Positions 28,351 through 40,870 of a DNA stretch of 64,000 nt are shown here, one piece after another; the first letter of the stretch is position 1, and every line of letters begins with the position of its first letter. The notes below the pieces were generated by a model. That model had not been told where the DNA came from. It saw nothing but the letters and a program-made list of their open reading frames with translations, and did not search any database. This DNA is from Psychrobacter faecalis (GTDB lineage: Bacteria > Pseudomonadota > Gammaproteobacteria > Pseudomonadales > Moraxellaceae). The stretch lies in the NCBI RefSeq assembly GCF_016107575.1, contig NZ_JABAST010000016.1:1-64000 (forward strand), given 5' to 3'. The position numbers and the translations under genes were made by a program.

Positions 28351-28734
28351 TGTCTTCCTCTTTTAATTCAATCAAATTGGGTAAAATTGTCTTATTTTTA
28401 TTGTTTAAAGTCTCATGCGGTAACTATAGTGGCATAAAACGCGCCTATCATGTCGCCTTTTTGATTACGACGCTATGGTAAATCTGTTTATTCTATAAAA
28501 GGCTATTGTTAAATCAAGCATAATACAAAGCGGCATTTGTCATCATTTATGATCATTTGGCATATTATTTTTAATCGCCTTAGCTGTAACGATACTAGCA
28601 AAAACGCTATGCACGATTGCCCTTTAAATTATGCGCAATCATAGCCATAATGGTTTACATAGCTGTAAATTTAGCATCGCGCCTGTTTTACGGGTTTTCT
28701 TGCTTTGCACCATTCTTATTTTAGGAGAGATATT
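28351..28734. other. Divergent spacer upstream of potD
   Basis: AT-rich, no reading frame. It must hold the potD promoter and that of the small membrane protein. I cannot place either with confidence. Confidence 0.45.
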
Positions 28735-29856
28735 TTGACTCATTTATCATCGTCGCGCGCTGCCGCTCGTAGCGCTCGCATGCTTCCAAAAGCCTTATTA
28801 GCCGTGGCGGTTGGGCTCGCACTTGTGAGCTGTAGTAAATCAGATAACGCCGCTACCGATGGCGCTGCGACCAGTGCAGAAACGTTAAACCTGTATAACT
28901 GGTCGGAATATATGCCGCAAGAAATTCTTGATGGTTTTACCAAAGAGACTGGCATTCGAGTCAATTACACTACTTTTGATTCTAACGAAGCTATGTACGC
29001 TAAGCTTAAATTGCTTGATGATTCTAGCCAATACGATTTAGCGATTCCATCGACGTATTATGTGGAAAAAATGGCCAAAGAAGGACTGCTACAAGAGCTT
29101 GATAAATCCAAATTAAGCAACTTTAAAAATCTTGATACCTCCTTTACCAATACCAAGGTTGATCCAGAAAACAAATACTCGATTCCTTATATGTGGGGCA
29201 GCACCGGTCTTGCCATCAATGGCGAAGCGGTCGATCCTGCAACCGTAAATAGCTGGAATGACTTATGGCGTCCTGAGTATAAAGGTCAAGTGATGCTGAT
29301 GAATGACATGCGCGAAGTGTTTGGCATGGCGCTCTTAACCTTGGGCTATTCAGGTAATAGTAAAAACCCTGAAGAAATCAAAGCCGCTTACGAGAAGCTA
29401 ACGACCTTGATGCCAAATGTAAAAACCTTTAACTCGGATGCTTCACGCATGCCGTATATGGAAGGGGAAACCACGGTTGGTATGAGCTGGAATGGTGAAG
29501 CCATCATCGCCAATAACGAAGGCTTGACCAGCTTGGTGTATAAATACCCAACTGAAGGGGCTATTCTTTGGATGGACAACTTTGTTATTCCAAAAAATGC
29601 CAAACAGGTGGATGCGGCGCACAAATTTATCGACTACTTACTGCGTCCTGAGAACTCTAAAATCGTCAGCGAAGAGATTGGTTACGCATCACCGAATATG
29701 GCCGCGCGTGAGCTGATGCCAGAAGAGGTGCGCAACAATCCAACCATTTATCCAAGCAAAGAGGTGCTAGCAAAAGCGGAGTTTCAAGAAGATGTCGGTG
29801 ATGAAGCGTTGCAAGTGTATCAGCAGTATTGGGATAAGCTTAAAACGGGGCGTTAA
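28735..29856 (+). CDS. potD: Polyamine ABC transporter substrate-binding lipoprotein PotD
   Basis: Protein of 373 residues from a TTG codon seven bases after AGGAG; an internal ATG at codon 16 lacks such a site but also precedes the signal peptide. A lipoprotein signal (LALVSC, Cys33) anchors it on the periplasmic side of the membrane. The mature part has the PotD/PotF fold: LNLYNWSEYMP, YDLAIPSTYYVEKM, IPYMWGSTGLAIN, YMEGETTVGMSWNGEA and ILWMDNFVIPKNA. These include the aromatic and acidic residues that bind spermidine or putrescine amines. The ABC components (potA, potB, potC) are not adjacent, so it works with a transporter encoded elsewhere. Confidence 0.88.
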   Translation: MTHLSSSRAAARSARMLPKALLAVAVGLALVSCSKSDNAATDGAATSAETLNLYNWSEYMPQEILDGFTKETGIRVNYTTFDSNEAMYAKLKLLDDSSQYDLAIPSTYYVEKMAKEGLLQELDKSKLSNFKNLDTSFTNTKVDPENKYSIPYMWGSTGLAINGEAVDPATVNSWNDLWRPEYKGQVMLMNDMREVFGMALLTLGYSGNSKNPEEIKAAYEKLTTLMPNVKTFNSDASRMPYMEGETTVGMSWNGEAIIANNEGLTSLVYKYPTEGAILWMDNFVIPKNAKQVDAAHKFIDYLLRPENSKIVSEEIGYASPNMAARELMPEEVRNNPTIYPSKEVLAKAEFQEDVGDEALQVYQQYWDKLKTGR

Positions 29857-29912
29857 TTCTGTAAATTAATACGCATTTATTGATTGCTGTTTTAGATACC
29901 TATTATCTATCC

Positions 29913-29949
29913 AAAAAACGCTGCCTTTATTAAGTCAGCGTTTTTTATT
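29913..29949 (+). terminator. Terminator of potD
   Basis: aaaaaacgctg / cagcgtttttt stem with a 12-base loop and T tail; the A run on the other side may also serve the convergent FUSC gene. Confidence 0.85.
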
Positions 29950-29976
29950 TGTCTTTTCTTTTATTTGTCTTTTATT
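29945..29976. repeat. 16-bp tandem duplication
   Basis: ttatttgtcttttctt followed directly by ttatttgtcttttatt, reaching the stop codon of the FUSC gene. Confidence 0.8.
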
Positions 29977-31211
29977 TATAAGTGCAAATCGGTTTCGCTA
30001 CCTTTATGTTCAATACGGCGCTGCTCGCGGCGCTGATAGCGCAACCCAGAGGCAGCAAACCACTGCGGCTTGGTGGTTTGCAATAATTCACTAAGCCGCT
30101 GTAACTGTACTTGCAGCGTTTGGGTGAGCCAAAAATAACCTTGCCATTCAAAGCCTAAGTTTTCCACACTTGGATATTCTGATACCGCGATACGGGTAAT
30201 CGGGCGAAACACTTCATCATTTGGACTACGTAATACTGCCGCCATATGCTGCATCGCTTGGGTTAATTCGTGCTGATAATGAATCAGTAAAATATGGTTT
30301 TCATCGTCAATCTCGATGTTTGCCAAGCGCGGCGCGGCACTTAATAATAAATCAATCGTACCAATAATATTGCGATGGGTACGCTGAATGGTCTCTAGCG
30401 TTTCTTTTTCAATCCCAGATTCGCTCGCTGTGGCGGCGATATGCGGACGTACGGCAAGCAGGCGCTTATTGATCTTTTGCAGCGCTTTGACCAAGGCTTT
30501 ATTCACTGGTGTATCTGGTACAGAGGGGTTTTTTGGGTAAATAATACTGGCTGAACTGGTCGCCTTACTATATTTAAAGGGTTTTGGTACTAAAATCTCG
30601 GCATCAATATGATTGCCCACTCCAGCGTATAAATTACCGCAGGTTTCAAGGTTACTGGCCAATAAAAACCGCCACATTAGCGTTGATTTCAGCGGTAAAA
30701 TCAAGGTCGCAGCGACCGCAACCCCTGCGCCAAGTAAGATATTAATTGCGCGATACAGACCGTCTTGGGTGATATTGCTATGGTCGGGGCTTGAGACAAT
30801 CATCAGCATGGTAATGCCCGTTAGCAGCCCGATATAACCCAACTGCTTAACCGCCACGTAGCCAATAATACCGCTGATAATACCAATTAGCCCGTAATAT
30901 AACCATAGCCAGCCACCGGTATCTTGAATCAACCATAAAAAGCTCAGCCCGACCACCACACCTAATAAAGTGCCGAGTATGCGCTCTTTGGCCTTGGTAT
31001 AAATCGCCCCTTGATACTGCAACAAACCCAATATCACAAACACGGTGATGGTCGTCCATTCACCATGCGGTAAGTGGGTAAACTCATTTAACAACAGGGC
31101 AATAAGCACGGCCACGCCCAAACGTATGGCATGCAAAACATCGGCATGCTGATAGCGGGCGTAAGGCTCTACAAACGGCACGGTAAATCGTTGCCAAAAA
31201 GTCGGTTTCAC
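29976..31211 (-). CDS. FUSC-family inner-membrane protein
   Basis: Protein of 411 residues. The N-terminal half has about six membrane helices with the FUSC pattern GEWTTITVFVILG, AKERILGTLLGVVVG and a final LILPL segment. The C-terminal 230 residues are cytoplasmic and helical. Family relatives include aromatic-acid efflux components (AaeB) and YccS/YhfK proteins. Only one membrane half is present, so it is shorter than AaeB (about 650 residues). No AaeA-like membrane-fusion partner is adjacent, so an efflux role is uncertain. Confidence 0.8.
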   Translation of the reverse strand: MKPTFWQRFTVPFVEPYARYQHADVLHAIRLGVAVLIALLLNEFTHLPHGEWTTITVFVILGLLQYQGAIYTKAKERILGTLLGVVVGLSFLWLIQDTGGWLWLYYGLIGIISGIIGYVAVKQLGYIGLLTGITMLMIVSSPDHSNITQDGLYRAINILLGAGVAVAATLILPLKSTLMWRFLLASNLETCGNLYAGVGNHIDAEILVPKPFKYSKATSSASIIYPKNPSVPDTPVNKALVKALQKINKRLLAVRPHIAATASESGIEKETLETIQRTHRNIIGTIDLLLSAAPRLANIEIDDENHILLIHYQHELTQAMQHMAAVLRSPNDEVFRPITRIAVSEYPSVENLGFEWQGYFWLTQTLQVQLQRLSELLQTTKPQWFAASGLRYQRREQRRIEHKGSETDLHL

Positions 31212-31287
31212 GCAGGGCGTCTCTTATAATAAATAAAAAGTGGCTTAAATGATAACTGCTAGCTTAACCATTCATAAAACAATTATC

Positions 31288-31329
31288 AAAAAAATAACGC
31301 CTTTTATCTGTTAAAAGAGAAAAGGCGTT
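31288..31329 (-). terminator. Terminator of gltBD
   Basis: aacgcctttt / aaaaggcgtt stem followed on the minus strand by ATTTTTTT. It lies about 100 bp past the gltD stop. Confidence 0.82.
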
Positions 31330-31411
31330 AAAGGTGTAAAGATACTAGCACATAACCAGAAAAATATTGGAAAAGCGTGTTTGGCTATTGATAACTGCCA
31401 ACAGCTAAATA

Positions 31412-32929
<1,518 letters not shown>

Positions 32930-32988
32930 TTACCTGTTTAAAACCTATGAATTAAACTGCTTGTAAACCTATTATTGACCAAGCCAAT

Positions 32989-35900
32989 TTATTGTGGGTC
33001 AGCCGTCGTGGTTTTAAGCAGGGTCGCAACGTTTGCCGCTTTGGGTTTTACCAAATAGAACTTACGCGCGTAATGCTCAAAGTCCGCTAAGATGGTTTGC
33101 CCCCACGCACTGCCCGTTTTTTCAACATGAGTTTCAATCACTTGTTGCAAGTAAATACGATGACCTTCCATTTGCTCGCTTGAGATACGGTTTAAATCAA
33201 TCAGTTCATGATTACAGCGATCGAAAAAGTCACCATCCATATCGAGGACATAAGCAAAGCCGCCGGTCATGCCTGCGCCGAAATTCAGCCCCGTACGCCC
33301 AAGGACGGTAATGATGCCGCCGGTCATATACTCGCAGCAATGGTCGCCCGTGCCTTCGATAACCGCATGAGCGCCCGAATTACGTACGCCGAAACGCTCG
33401 CCTGCTGTACCCGCCGCATACAACTTGCCACCGGTAGCGCCATACAGACAAGTGTTGCCGATAATGGCGGTTTCATGCGTGGTAAAGCTTGAATCTTGCG
33501 GTGGATAAATGACAATCTCACCGCCCGCCATGCCTTTACCAACATAGTCATTGGCATCGCCTTCTAGCTCAATATGCAAACCGCCCGCATTCCAGACCCC
33601 TAAACTTTGACCTGCGGTGCCGTTTAGATGCAGCTTAATGGGTCTATCACTCATGCCAAGGTTGCCCCAGACCTGCGCAATTTCGCCGGAAATACGCGCG
33701 CCGATAGAGCGATCACAGTTACCGACGGCGTAGCTATAATCGCCGCCGTTACCTTGACGGATACTTAGCAGCATATCGTTAATCATTTGCTCAGCGAGCA
33801 AGCCTTTATCAAATGGCTCATTACGCGCCACCTGACAAGTTTGCGCTTTGCTGCTACTGGCTGGATGACTAAATAATAACGGCGTTAAATCCAAATGCCG
33901 CTGCTTATCAGTATTACCTTCTAACACGTCAAGCAAATCGGTACGCCCGACCAGCTCCTCCATACTGCGCACGCCGAGAGCGGCAAGCCATTCGCGCGTT
34001 TCGGTGGCGACAAATTTAAAGAAGTTAATCAGCATTTCTGCTTCACCGATGAAATGCTCATCACGTAGCTGGGCTTTTTGGGTGGCAACGCCGGTTGGGC
34101 AGTTATTAAGATGGCAAATCCGCAAGTATTTACAGCCAACGGCAATCATCGGCGTGGTGCCAAAACCAAAGCTCTCTGCCCCAAGAATTGCGGCTTTGAC
34201 CACATCAAGACCCGTTTTTAGACCGCCATCGGTTTGAATACGAACTTTATCACGCAAGCCGTTGACCCGAAGCGATTGATGCGTTTCAGCAAGCCCCAGC
34301 TCCCACGGCGAGCCAGCATGATGGATAGATGACAGTGGCGACGCTGCCGTGCCACCATCATAGCCTGAGATGGTAATTAGGTCAGCGTAGGCTTTTGCCA
34401 CGCCCGTTGCAATGGTGCCAACACCCGGACGTGAGACCAGCTTCACTGACACCAAAGCATCTGGATTGACTTGTTTTAAATCAAAAATTAGCTGCGCCAA
34501 ATCTTCGATAGAGTAAATATCATGATGCGGCGGCGGCGATATGAGCGTCACCCCCGGTACCGAATAACGCAGGCGAGCGATGAGCGCATTAACCTTACCG
34601 CCCGGCAGCTGACCGCCCTCACCCGGTTTTGCTCCTTGAGCAACTTTAATTTGCAGCACTTCTGCCGAACGCAGATACGCCGGTGTGACGCCAAAGCGAC
34701 CTGAGGCAATTTGCTTAATTTTTGAGTTACGCAAGGTACCATAACGCACCGGATCTTCGCCGCCTTCACCAGAGTTTGAGCGCCCGCCAATAGTATTCAT
34801 CGCCATGGCAATCGCTTCATGGGCTTCAGGTGACAATGCTCCTAAAGACATACCAGCAGAATCAAAGCGCGATAAAATTTCTGAGATGTCCTCGACGTCA
34901 TTTACGTCGATTGAATTATCGGTTTTTAATTGTAATAAATCGCGCAAGGTTGCTACGGGACGGCTATTGACCAAATCGGCATAATTGCGATAATTGTCAT
35001 AATCGCCGGTACGGACTGCGGTATGTAGGCTGTTAATTACGTCAGGATTAAAGGCATGGTACTCTTTATTAAAGACAAATTTTAATAAACCACCTTGGTC
35101 AAGTGGCGCACGGCGTTTAAAAGCATTGGCCGCCAATTGTGCTTGATCGGCAGCTAAATCGGCAAAGGTTGCGCCTTTAATACGACTTTGCACACCTTTA
35201 AAGCATAAGCTTACCACTTCTTCAGAAAGCCCCACCGCTTCAAATAATTGCGCGCCGCGGTAAGAGACAATGGTAGAGATACCCATTTTTGATAAGATTT
35301 TTAGCAGCCCTTTATCCAAGCCTTTACGGAAATTGACCCGCGCTTGAATCGGATCGCCAAGCAGCTCACCCGTCGCCACCAAATCATCGATGACGTCATA
35401 GGCCAGATATGGATAGACACAAGTCGCGCCAAAGCCAATCAATACCGCCACTTGATGTGAATCGCGCGCCAGACCAGTCTCGACGATTAAATTGGCATCG
35501 GTACGAATACCTTGCGCAATTAAATAATGATGCACCGCACCAGTGACCATAATGGCGTTGGCAGGTAGTTTGTCGGCTGCGATATTCTTATCAGACAAGA
35601 CAATTAAAGTAAAACCCGCACGAATGCTATTTGCTACTTGCTCACAGATGGCTTTAATAGCGGCTGCTAGCTCAAGATTGGTATCGTAGTTTAAGTCGAT
35701 ACGCGCCATTTGAAACGCTGGATCAGCCAAGGTTTCGAGCTGCTGCATTTTACTGGCCGATAAAACCGGTGACGATAAGATAATACGATGCGCGTCGCGT
35801 GCTGACGGCGCAAATACATTGGTTTCAGCACCAAGACACGTCTGTAGCGACATCACAATTGACTCACGCAACGGGTCTATCGGTGGATTGGTCACCTGCG

Positions 35901-37452
35901 CAAACTGCTGGCGGAAAAAGTCGCCGACATGACGAATTTGCTGAGATAGCACCGCCATCGGCGTATCATCGCCCATCGAGCCGACTGGCTCTTGCGCATT
36001 TTCGGCATTAGGACGGATAATTTCGGTGCGCTCTTCATTGGTGATATGATACATTTTTTGCAATGCTTTTAGCGGCTCACCGCGGCAAGCTTGGGCGGCT
36101 AATTCTTCTTCTAAGCGCTCATCATCGCGGATGCGGGTTGCTTCTTCGCGCAGCCATTTACGATATGGATGCGCTTTTTTGAGTAACGTCGCAATCGCTT
36201 TAGTATCCATGATTTGACCGGTCATGGTATCGATAACTAACATCTGACCGGGCCCAACGCGCCCTTTAGCAAGCACATCTTTTGGCGCATAATCCCAAAC
36301 GCCGACTTCTGAGGCCACCGTGATATAGCCATTTTTGGTGGTGACCCAACGCGACGGACGCAGACCATTACGGTCGAGCATACATACCGCATAGCGACCG
36401 TCTTGAATCACTAGTCCTGCTGGGCCATCCCACGCCTCCATATGCTGCGAGTAAAATTCATAAAACGCCCGCAAGTCCATATCCATGCTGTCGACATTTT
36501 GCCAAGCGGGCGGTACCAGAATTGACATCGAGTGGAATAAACTCATACCGCCCGACATCAGCACCTCTAGCATATTATCTAAGCTCGATGAATCCGAACC
36601 CGTACTATTCACCAGTGGCGTCAATTCACTTAAATTGGGCAATTTATCAGACTTTAATTTTGGCGTGCGCGCTTCAGACCAGCTACGGTTGCCTGTGATG
36701 GTATTAAGCTCGCCATTATGCGCCAGATAGCGAAACGGCTGCGCCAGTGGCCAGCGCGGCAAGGTATTGGTTGAAAAACGCTGATGGAAGACCACGATAT
36801 GCGAGGCCAAACGCGTATCTTGTAAGTCTAAAAAGAACGCTGGCAGATCTGATGGCATGACCAAACCTTTATAGATAATGGTCTGACAGTTTAAGGAACA
36901 AACATAAAATAGCTCGTCATCAACCAAGCGTTGTTCAGCTTTTTTACGCGCGACAAATAATTTGCGGTTAAAGTCATCGGCTGCTATCTCGTCTGGTGCA
37001 TTGACAAATATCTGCTGAAAACCAGGTAATGTCTGACGCCCAATCTCACCAACGATACTTAAATCAAGCGGCACATCGCGCCAGCCCGCCACTGCTAACC
37101 CTTGGGCGGCAATCTCTTCATTAAGCACCTGCTGACTATACTGCGCTTTTGTCTCATCCAAACTGACAAACACCATGCCAACGGCAAAATCAGCAGTCAG
37201 GGTAAAGCCTTGCTCAGCGGCTATATCGCTAAAAAATACCGTCGGCGTTGCCAGCAATAAACCGCAGCCATCGCCAGTCTTACCATCAGCTGCAACACCG
37301 CCGCGATGGGTCATACAACTTAGACTATGAATAGCTGTTTTTACCAAATCGTGACTGGCTTGGCCCTCGATATGAGCTATCAAACCAAAGCCGCAATTAT
37401 CAGAGAAGTCATCTGGCGCCGCCAAATGCGTAGAGGAAGAAATCATTGACAT
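32989..37452 (-). CDS. gltB: Glutamate synthase large subunit
   Basis: Protein of 1487 residues that converts glutamine plus 2-oxoglutarate into two glutamates, the main ammonia-assimilating GOGAT reaction. The mature N-terminus is Cys20 (DNCGFGLIA), the nucleophile of the class II glutaminase domain, so a 19-residue propeptide is cleaved. FMN-barrel motifs appear around [30 protein letters not shown] and [11 protein letters not shown]. The 3Fe-4S motif is [15 protein letters not shown]. The C-terminal beta-helix repeats (GGxxGGxx, as in [11 protein letters not shown] and [11 protein letters not shown]) close the chain. The gltB-gltD gap is 140 bp. Confidence 0.98.
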   Translation of the reverse strand: MSMISSSTHLAAPDDFSDNCGFGLIAHIEGQASHDLVKTAIHSLSCMTHRGGVAADGKTGDGCGLLLATPTVFFSDIAAEQGFTLTADFAVGMVFVSLDETKAQYSQQVLNEEIAAQGLAVAGWRDVPLDLSIVGEIGRQTLPGFQQIFVNAPDEIAADDFNRKLFVARKKAEQRLVDDELFYVCSLNCQTIIYKGLVMPSDLPAFFLDLQDTRLASHIVVFHQRFSTNTLPRWPLAQPFRYLAHNGELNTITGNRSWSEARTPKLKSDKLPNLSELTPLVNSTGSDSSSLDNMLEVLMSGGMSLFHSMSILVPPAWQNVDSMDMDLRAFYEFYSQHMEAWDGPAGLVIQDGRYAVCMLDRNGLRPSRWVTTKNGYITVASEVGVWDYAPKDVLAKGRVGPGQMLVIDTMTGQIMDTKAIATLLKKAHPYRKWLREEATRIRDDERLEEELAAQACRGEPLKALQKMYHITNEERTEIIRPNAENAQEPVGSMGDDTPMAVLSQQIRHVGDFFRQQFAQVTNPPIDPLRESIVMSLQTCLGAETNVFAPSARDAHRIILSSPVLSASKMQQLETLADPAFQMARIDLNYDTNLELAAAIKAICEQVANSIRAGFTLIVLSDKNIAADKLPANAIMVTGAVHHYLIAQGIRTDANLIVETGLARDSHQVAVLIGFGATCVYPYLAYDVIDDLVATGELLGDPIQARVNFRKGLDKGLLKILSKMGISTIVSYRGAQLFEAVGLSEEVVSLCFKGVQSRIKGATFADLAADQAQLAANAFKRRAPLDQGGLLKFVFNKEYHAFNPDVINSLHTAVRTGDYDNYRNYADLVNSRPVATLRDLLQLKTDNSIDVNDVEDISEILSRFDSAGMSLGALSPEAHEAIAMAMNTIGGRSNSGEGGEDPVRYGTLRNSKIKQIASGRFGVTPAYLRSAEVLQIKVAQGAKPGEGGQLPGGKVNALIARLRYSVPGVTLISPPPHHDIYSIEDLAQLIFDLKQVNPDALVSVKLVSRPGVGTIATGVAKAYADLITISGYDGGTAASPLSSIHHAGSPWELGLAETHQSLRVNGLRDKVRIQTDGGLKTGLDVVKAAILGAESFGFGTTPMIAVGCKYLRICHLNNCPTGVATQKAQLRDEHFIGEAEMLINFFKFVATETREWLAALGVRSMEELVGRTDLLDVLEGNTDKQRHLDLTPLLFSHPASSSKAQTCQVARNEPFDKGLLAEQMINDMLLSIRQGNGGDYSYAVGNCDRSIGARISGEIAQVWGNLGMSDRPIKLHLNGTAGQSLGVWNAGGLHIELEGDANDYVGKGMAGGEIVIYPPQDSSFTTHETAIIGNTCLYGATGGKLYAAGTAGERFGVRNSGAHAVIEGTGDHCCEYMTGGIITVLGRTGLNFGAGMTGGFAYVLDMDGDFFDRCNHELIDLNRISSEQMEGHRIYLQQVIETHVEKTGSAWGQTILADFEHYARKFYLVKPKAANVATLLKTTTADPQ

Positions 37453-38270
37453 AGCTTGTCCTTTTGAGTGAGCGGACGGCCTATACTTTCAATATGAAGT
37501 AGCAACCAAACTCCGCGGGCAGAACGGGCTAAATATATTCACGTAAGCGGATTAATAAAGCGCAAGCGGAGAAAATAATGCAAGCGTTTTGAGGGTGATA
37601 AGAATACTTATCACGACTCTCTTTATTTTATAACCATCGCAGCTACTGATTTAACGTTAACGCTAAAGCATTTATACCTAAACCCTTATCGGACTCTGCT
37701 TACTTTTATGTCTGTTTTAGCGGTTAAAAACTCAATATGAGCGGCGTAAACGTTAATAAAAACGGTGACGCCTTAACTTCTTTAAGAGACAATAAGCAAA
37801 GCAGCTGATAAGAAAGTTATGGATAAATTGGCGATGAATAGGTTAAACCGCCGTTAAATATGAATATGAGACGCTCTATATTCAAGCGCCTTAACAATCC
37901 CAATCGGGATAAAGTGAGGAGTTGCGCCACTTGCGATAAGCTTAAATAGGTAGCAAGTAGCAGCGCTTGAAACGACAATATCGAGGTATGAAATAACAGT
38001 TTACGATAACTATACAGAACGTCGCCCTCAGTTATCTTAGTGAATGATGACTAAAAAATCTAGTCTTTTCTGTCAACTCATACTCTAGATTTTGTAAAAA
38101 AAATATATTATCAATGACACATTAATGACTAACTATTGAGAATAATTACTTATTCAAAGCCGCTTTTATTAGCGTTACTAAGCTTTTTTAATAGTGAATA
38201 AATCGTTCACAAAAAAGCCCCCGCCATAAAATACGACAGGAGCGTTTATAAAACGGCATGCTTAGTAAGA
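37453..38270. other. Long leader/spacer upstream of gltB
   Basis: About 820 bp without a gene. Visible landmarks: a perfect palindrome gtgataag-aata-cttatcac at 37595-37614, a gttaacgttaac repeat near 37642, a small hairpin atccc-aatc-gggat near 37900, and the SPOR-gene terminator at 38211-38243. It should contain the gltBD promoter and operator; the regulator cannot be named. Confidence 0.5.
38211..38243 (-). terminator. Terminator of the aroKB-SPOR transcript
   Basis: On the minus strand gctcctgtc pairs with ggcgggggc (nine bp, three wobble pairs) and is followed by TTTTTT. It starts 28 bases past the stop codon. Confidence 0.7.
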
Positions 38271-39398
38271 TTAGTTACTTTTTTCTTCTATCAGCTCTTT
38301 GATGCTGTCATTATTGCCTTTTGAGGCGTTAGCATTGGCATTGGGGTTTTTGCCAGCTGCGTTGGCATTGGGGTTTTTGCCAGCAGCGTTGGTATTTTTA
38401 TTGGCGGCGTTACTATTTGCATTGGCGCTCGGTGGTTTAGGCGCTTCAACCACCGGCGGTTTTTTCGGTGCGTTATTATTGCCTGAACCATTATTTGTTG
38501 CATTACCAGTGGTTGCTTCAGGCTTACGGTTAGTATCTGTAGAGGATTGCGTGGTCGTTGGTTGCCCTTCGATCTCGACCGTCCGCTCTTCATTGACAGT
38601 CAAAGTGTCAGAAGTATCAGCTGACTGACGTATGCTTTCATTAGCGCCATCTTGTGCGCCGCGATTGGCATTATTATTTGCCATTTGGCCATTACTGTCA
38701 TCAGACGTTTGTGTCTGTTGACGTACTGGTACTTCGCGTTTGGTTGGGCGCAAGTTTACATTGCGCGTGCGCTTGGTGCTCAAATCCTTAACCGGATCTG
38801 GACGTTCATAATTATCGATGATACTGACGTAACGATTGATCTCTTCAGGTAAGACGCGTACATTTGCAGGCAGTTTAAAATCTATCAACTTCGCGGCACC
38901 GACCGCCTCTTGTGGACTGCTCATCAGCCCATAAGTCAGCATATAACGCACCTGCTCATTTTCATCAAGGTAGCGGAAATAAGCGAACTTATCGCGATCT
39001 TCTCGGCTTTCTAAATAGCTGACGATCACATCATTTTCAGCGACATTCATCACCTGTACGGTCCACTTGCCTTTATTAGCGAGCAGATAACGCTTGTCTT
39101 TAAACTCATCAGGATAGCTGCGTAAGTCTTTAACCGTGGTATCAAAACTAATCGGCTGCACGTCTGTATCGAGCTCATGCAAGGACTCTATCTTTAGCGG
39201 CTGCTCAAGCTCAGCGGTTGAGGCTTGTGGCGCTGATATTGGCTCATTCTCAATCTTAGCACCTATCGCTGGCGTTTGACTAAACATCCAAACTAAGGCG
39301 GTAAACACGCCCAATAGCAGGGTTGCTATCAGCCAAATCAGTGCTTGACGGCGATATTTCTGCCCAGCTGTGCGAGTCGTCGAGCGTGATGCTGCCAT
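38271..39398 (-). CDS. SPOR-domain inner-membrane protein
   Basis: Protein of 375 residues. A basic N-terminus precedes one membrane helix (about 19-38). A periplasmic region follows, in which residues about 110-190 (KWTVQVMNV, then YMLTYGLMSSPQEAVGAAKLI, then LPEEINRYVSII) resemble a SPOR domain, which binds denuded septal peptidoglycan. The last 150 residues are low complexity, rich in Asn, Ala, Thr, Lys and Pro, with a 27-bp repeat coding for AGKNPNANA. It follows aroB, the place where DamX-like SPOR genes occur in related genomes. A cell-division role is inferred from that. Confidence 0.72.
   Translation of the reverse strand: MAASRSTTRTAGQKYRRQALIWLIATLLLGVFTALVWMFSQTPAIGAKIENEPISAPQASTAELEQPLKIESLHELDTDVQPISFDTTVKDLRSYPDEFKDKRYLLANKGKWTVQVMNVAENDVIVSYLESREDRDKFAYFRYLDENEQVRYMLTYGLMSSPQEAVGAAKLIDFKLPANVRVLPEEINRYVSIIDNYERPDPVKDLSTKRTRNVNLRPTKREVPVRQQTQTSDDSNGQMANNNANRGAQDGANESIRQSADTSDTLTVNEERTVEIEGQPTTTQSSTDTNRKPEATTGNATNNGSGNNNAPKKPPVVEAPKPPSANANSNAANKNTNAAGKNPNANAAGKNPNANANASKGNNDSIKELIEEKSN
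38337..38390 (-). repeat. 27-bp tandem duplication in the SPOR gene
   Basis: Two 27-bp copies with a single mismatch encode repeated NAAGKNPNA units in the disordered C-terminal tail; a decayed third copy follows. Confidence 0.88.
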
Positions 39399-39419
39399 GG
39401 AGAGGTCCTTGGAAAAGGG

Positions 39420-39447
39420 TACTTATAAAAAGATACTTATAAAAGAG
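39420..39447. repeat. 14-bp tandem duplication upstream of the SPOR gene
   Basis: tacttataaaaaga followed by tacttataaaagag, 22 bases ahead of the start codon. Confidence 0.8.
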
Positions 39448-39605
39448 TTTTATATAATAATGGTCTTAAAAAAATAATGCTCAAGATTGTCGAAATATAT
39501 CGTAGCTAAAAATGGCTGAAATGATTATTTTAAGCGTTTAACGATTATATATTAACTGATAAATTAAACGTGCAACTTACCTACTGAATACTTCACGAGC
39601 TTGTA

Positions 39606-40781
39606 CTATTGATGCTGCGACAAAACTTCGGTCAAAAGCTTGGCATCAAAATCGTTGGTCAATACCGCCTCACCCAATGATTTTAACAAAATAAGGCGGA
39701 TTTGTCCGTGTTTGACTTTTTTATCATGACCCATCAAACCTAATGCCGTTTGTACGTCAATAGCGGGCGGCGTAATCGGCAAATTTGCCAAGGTAAGTAC
39801 GCGTTTAATACGCTCAACGTCCGCAGTTGTTAACCAGCCAGTTTTTTGCGACAGCTCAGCCGCTTGTACCATGCCAGCGGCGACCGCCTCGCCATGTAGC
39901 CAATTGCCGTAGCCTTGATGGGTTTCAATCACATGGCCAAAAGTATGACCGAAGTTTAACAAAGCGCGTACGCCGGACTCTCTTTCGTCTTGTGCGACGA
40001 TATCGGCTTTATACTGACAGCAGCGCTTTACCGCCTCGCCAAGTACGGCTAAATCTAACGCCATCATCGCTGGCAAATTGTGCTCAAGCCAAGTCAAAAA
40101 CTCTGCATCCATAATCAGCGCGTACTTGATGACTTCTGCCAATCCTGCTGATAGCTCACGCGCGGGCAAGGTTTTTAGCGTACTCATATCAGCAAGCACC
40201 ATTTGCGGCTGCCAAAATGCGCCAATCATATTTTTACCTTGCGGATGATTGATGCCGGTCTTGCCGCCGACGCTCGAATCCACCTGTGATAACAGAGTGG
40301 TTGGGATTTGAATAAAATTGACCCCACGCATAAAGCTTGCCGCGGCAAATCCTGTCATGTCGCCGACCACGCCGCCACCAAGGGCGATTAAAGTCACATC
40401 GCGGTTAAAGTGTTCTGCCATCAGCGCATCATAAATCTGATTGATACTGGCCTGGTTTTTATACTGCTCACCATCTGGCAGCACACAAACCTTGACCGTA
40501 AACTCTGCTTCAAGTTCTTCTTGTAAAGCGCTTAAATATAAAGGCGCAACCGTCTCATTAGTCACGATAAGGACTTGATGACCGGTAATATAAGGCGCGA
40601 TTTGACTGGCCATGCTGCTTTTTTTAGCGCCATTTTCAGCAATGTCATTAGCGCCATTTTCAGTAATATTACTAACAATGTTTTTAGGGTTGCCTGCATT
40701 ACTATCTTCAGTAATGACGATAGGATAATCATGACTTTGCGTCTGTACTGTTAGGGTGGCATGAAACAGTGGCGTTGCCAT
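39606..40781 (-). CDS. aroB: 3-Dehydroquinate synthase
   Basis: NAD- and metal-dependent enzyme of 391 residues performing the second shikimate-pathway step, DAHP to 3-dehydroquinate. Conserved elements are [42 protein letters not shown] and [13 protein letters not shown], supplying the metal ligands and the lysine/histidine set. It is about 29 residues longer than E. coli AroB because of a polar insertion (about residues 26-57) between the first two strands of the N-terminal domain, made partly of an eight-codon tandem duplication ([16 protein letters not shown]). The core is intact, so activity is expected. It follows aroK by 89 bp. Confidence 0.96.
   Translation of the reverse strand: MATPLFHATLTVQTQSHDYPIVITEDSNAGNPKNIVSNITENGANDIAENGAKKSSMASQIAPYITGHQVLIVTNETVAPLYLSALQEELEAEFTVKVCVLPDGEQYKNQASINQIYDALMAEHFNRDVTLIALGGGVVGDMTGFAAASFMRGVNFIQIPTTLLSQVDSSVGGKTGINHPQGKNMIGAFWQPQMVLADMSTLKTLPARELSAGLAEVIKYALIMDAEFLTWLEHNLPAMMALDLAVLGEAVKRCCQYKADIVAQDERESGVRALLNFGHTFGHVIETHQGYGNWLHGEAVAAGMVQAAELSQKTGWLTTADVERIKRVLTLANLPITPPAIDVQTALGLMGHDKKVKHGQIRLILLKSLGEAVLTNDFDAKLLTEVLSQHQ
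40624..40671 (-). repeat. 24-bp in-frame tandem duplication in aroB
   Basis: Two 24-bp units with 21 identities encode ITENGAND and IAENGAKK in the AroB insertion. Confidence 0.85.
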
Positions 40782-40870
40782 GAAAATCTCCTTAAGTATG
40801 AGGATTGAGTTAAATTTAGCGGATTTTTAATAAATATTTTTTAAGCTCATTAACGAAATTTCATTTTTTA

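Noticed and set aside
38337..38390. Possible CRISPR-like repeat
   Set aside because: The copies are directly adjacent without spacers, in frame, and encode a low-complexity protein tail.
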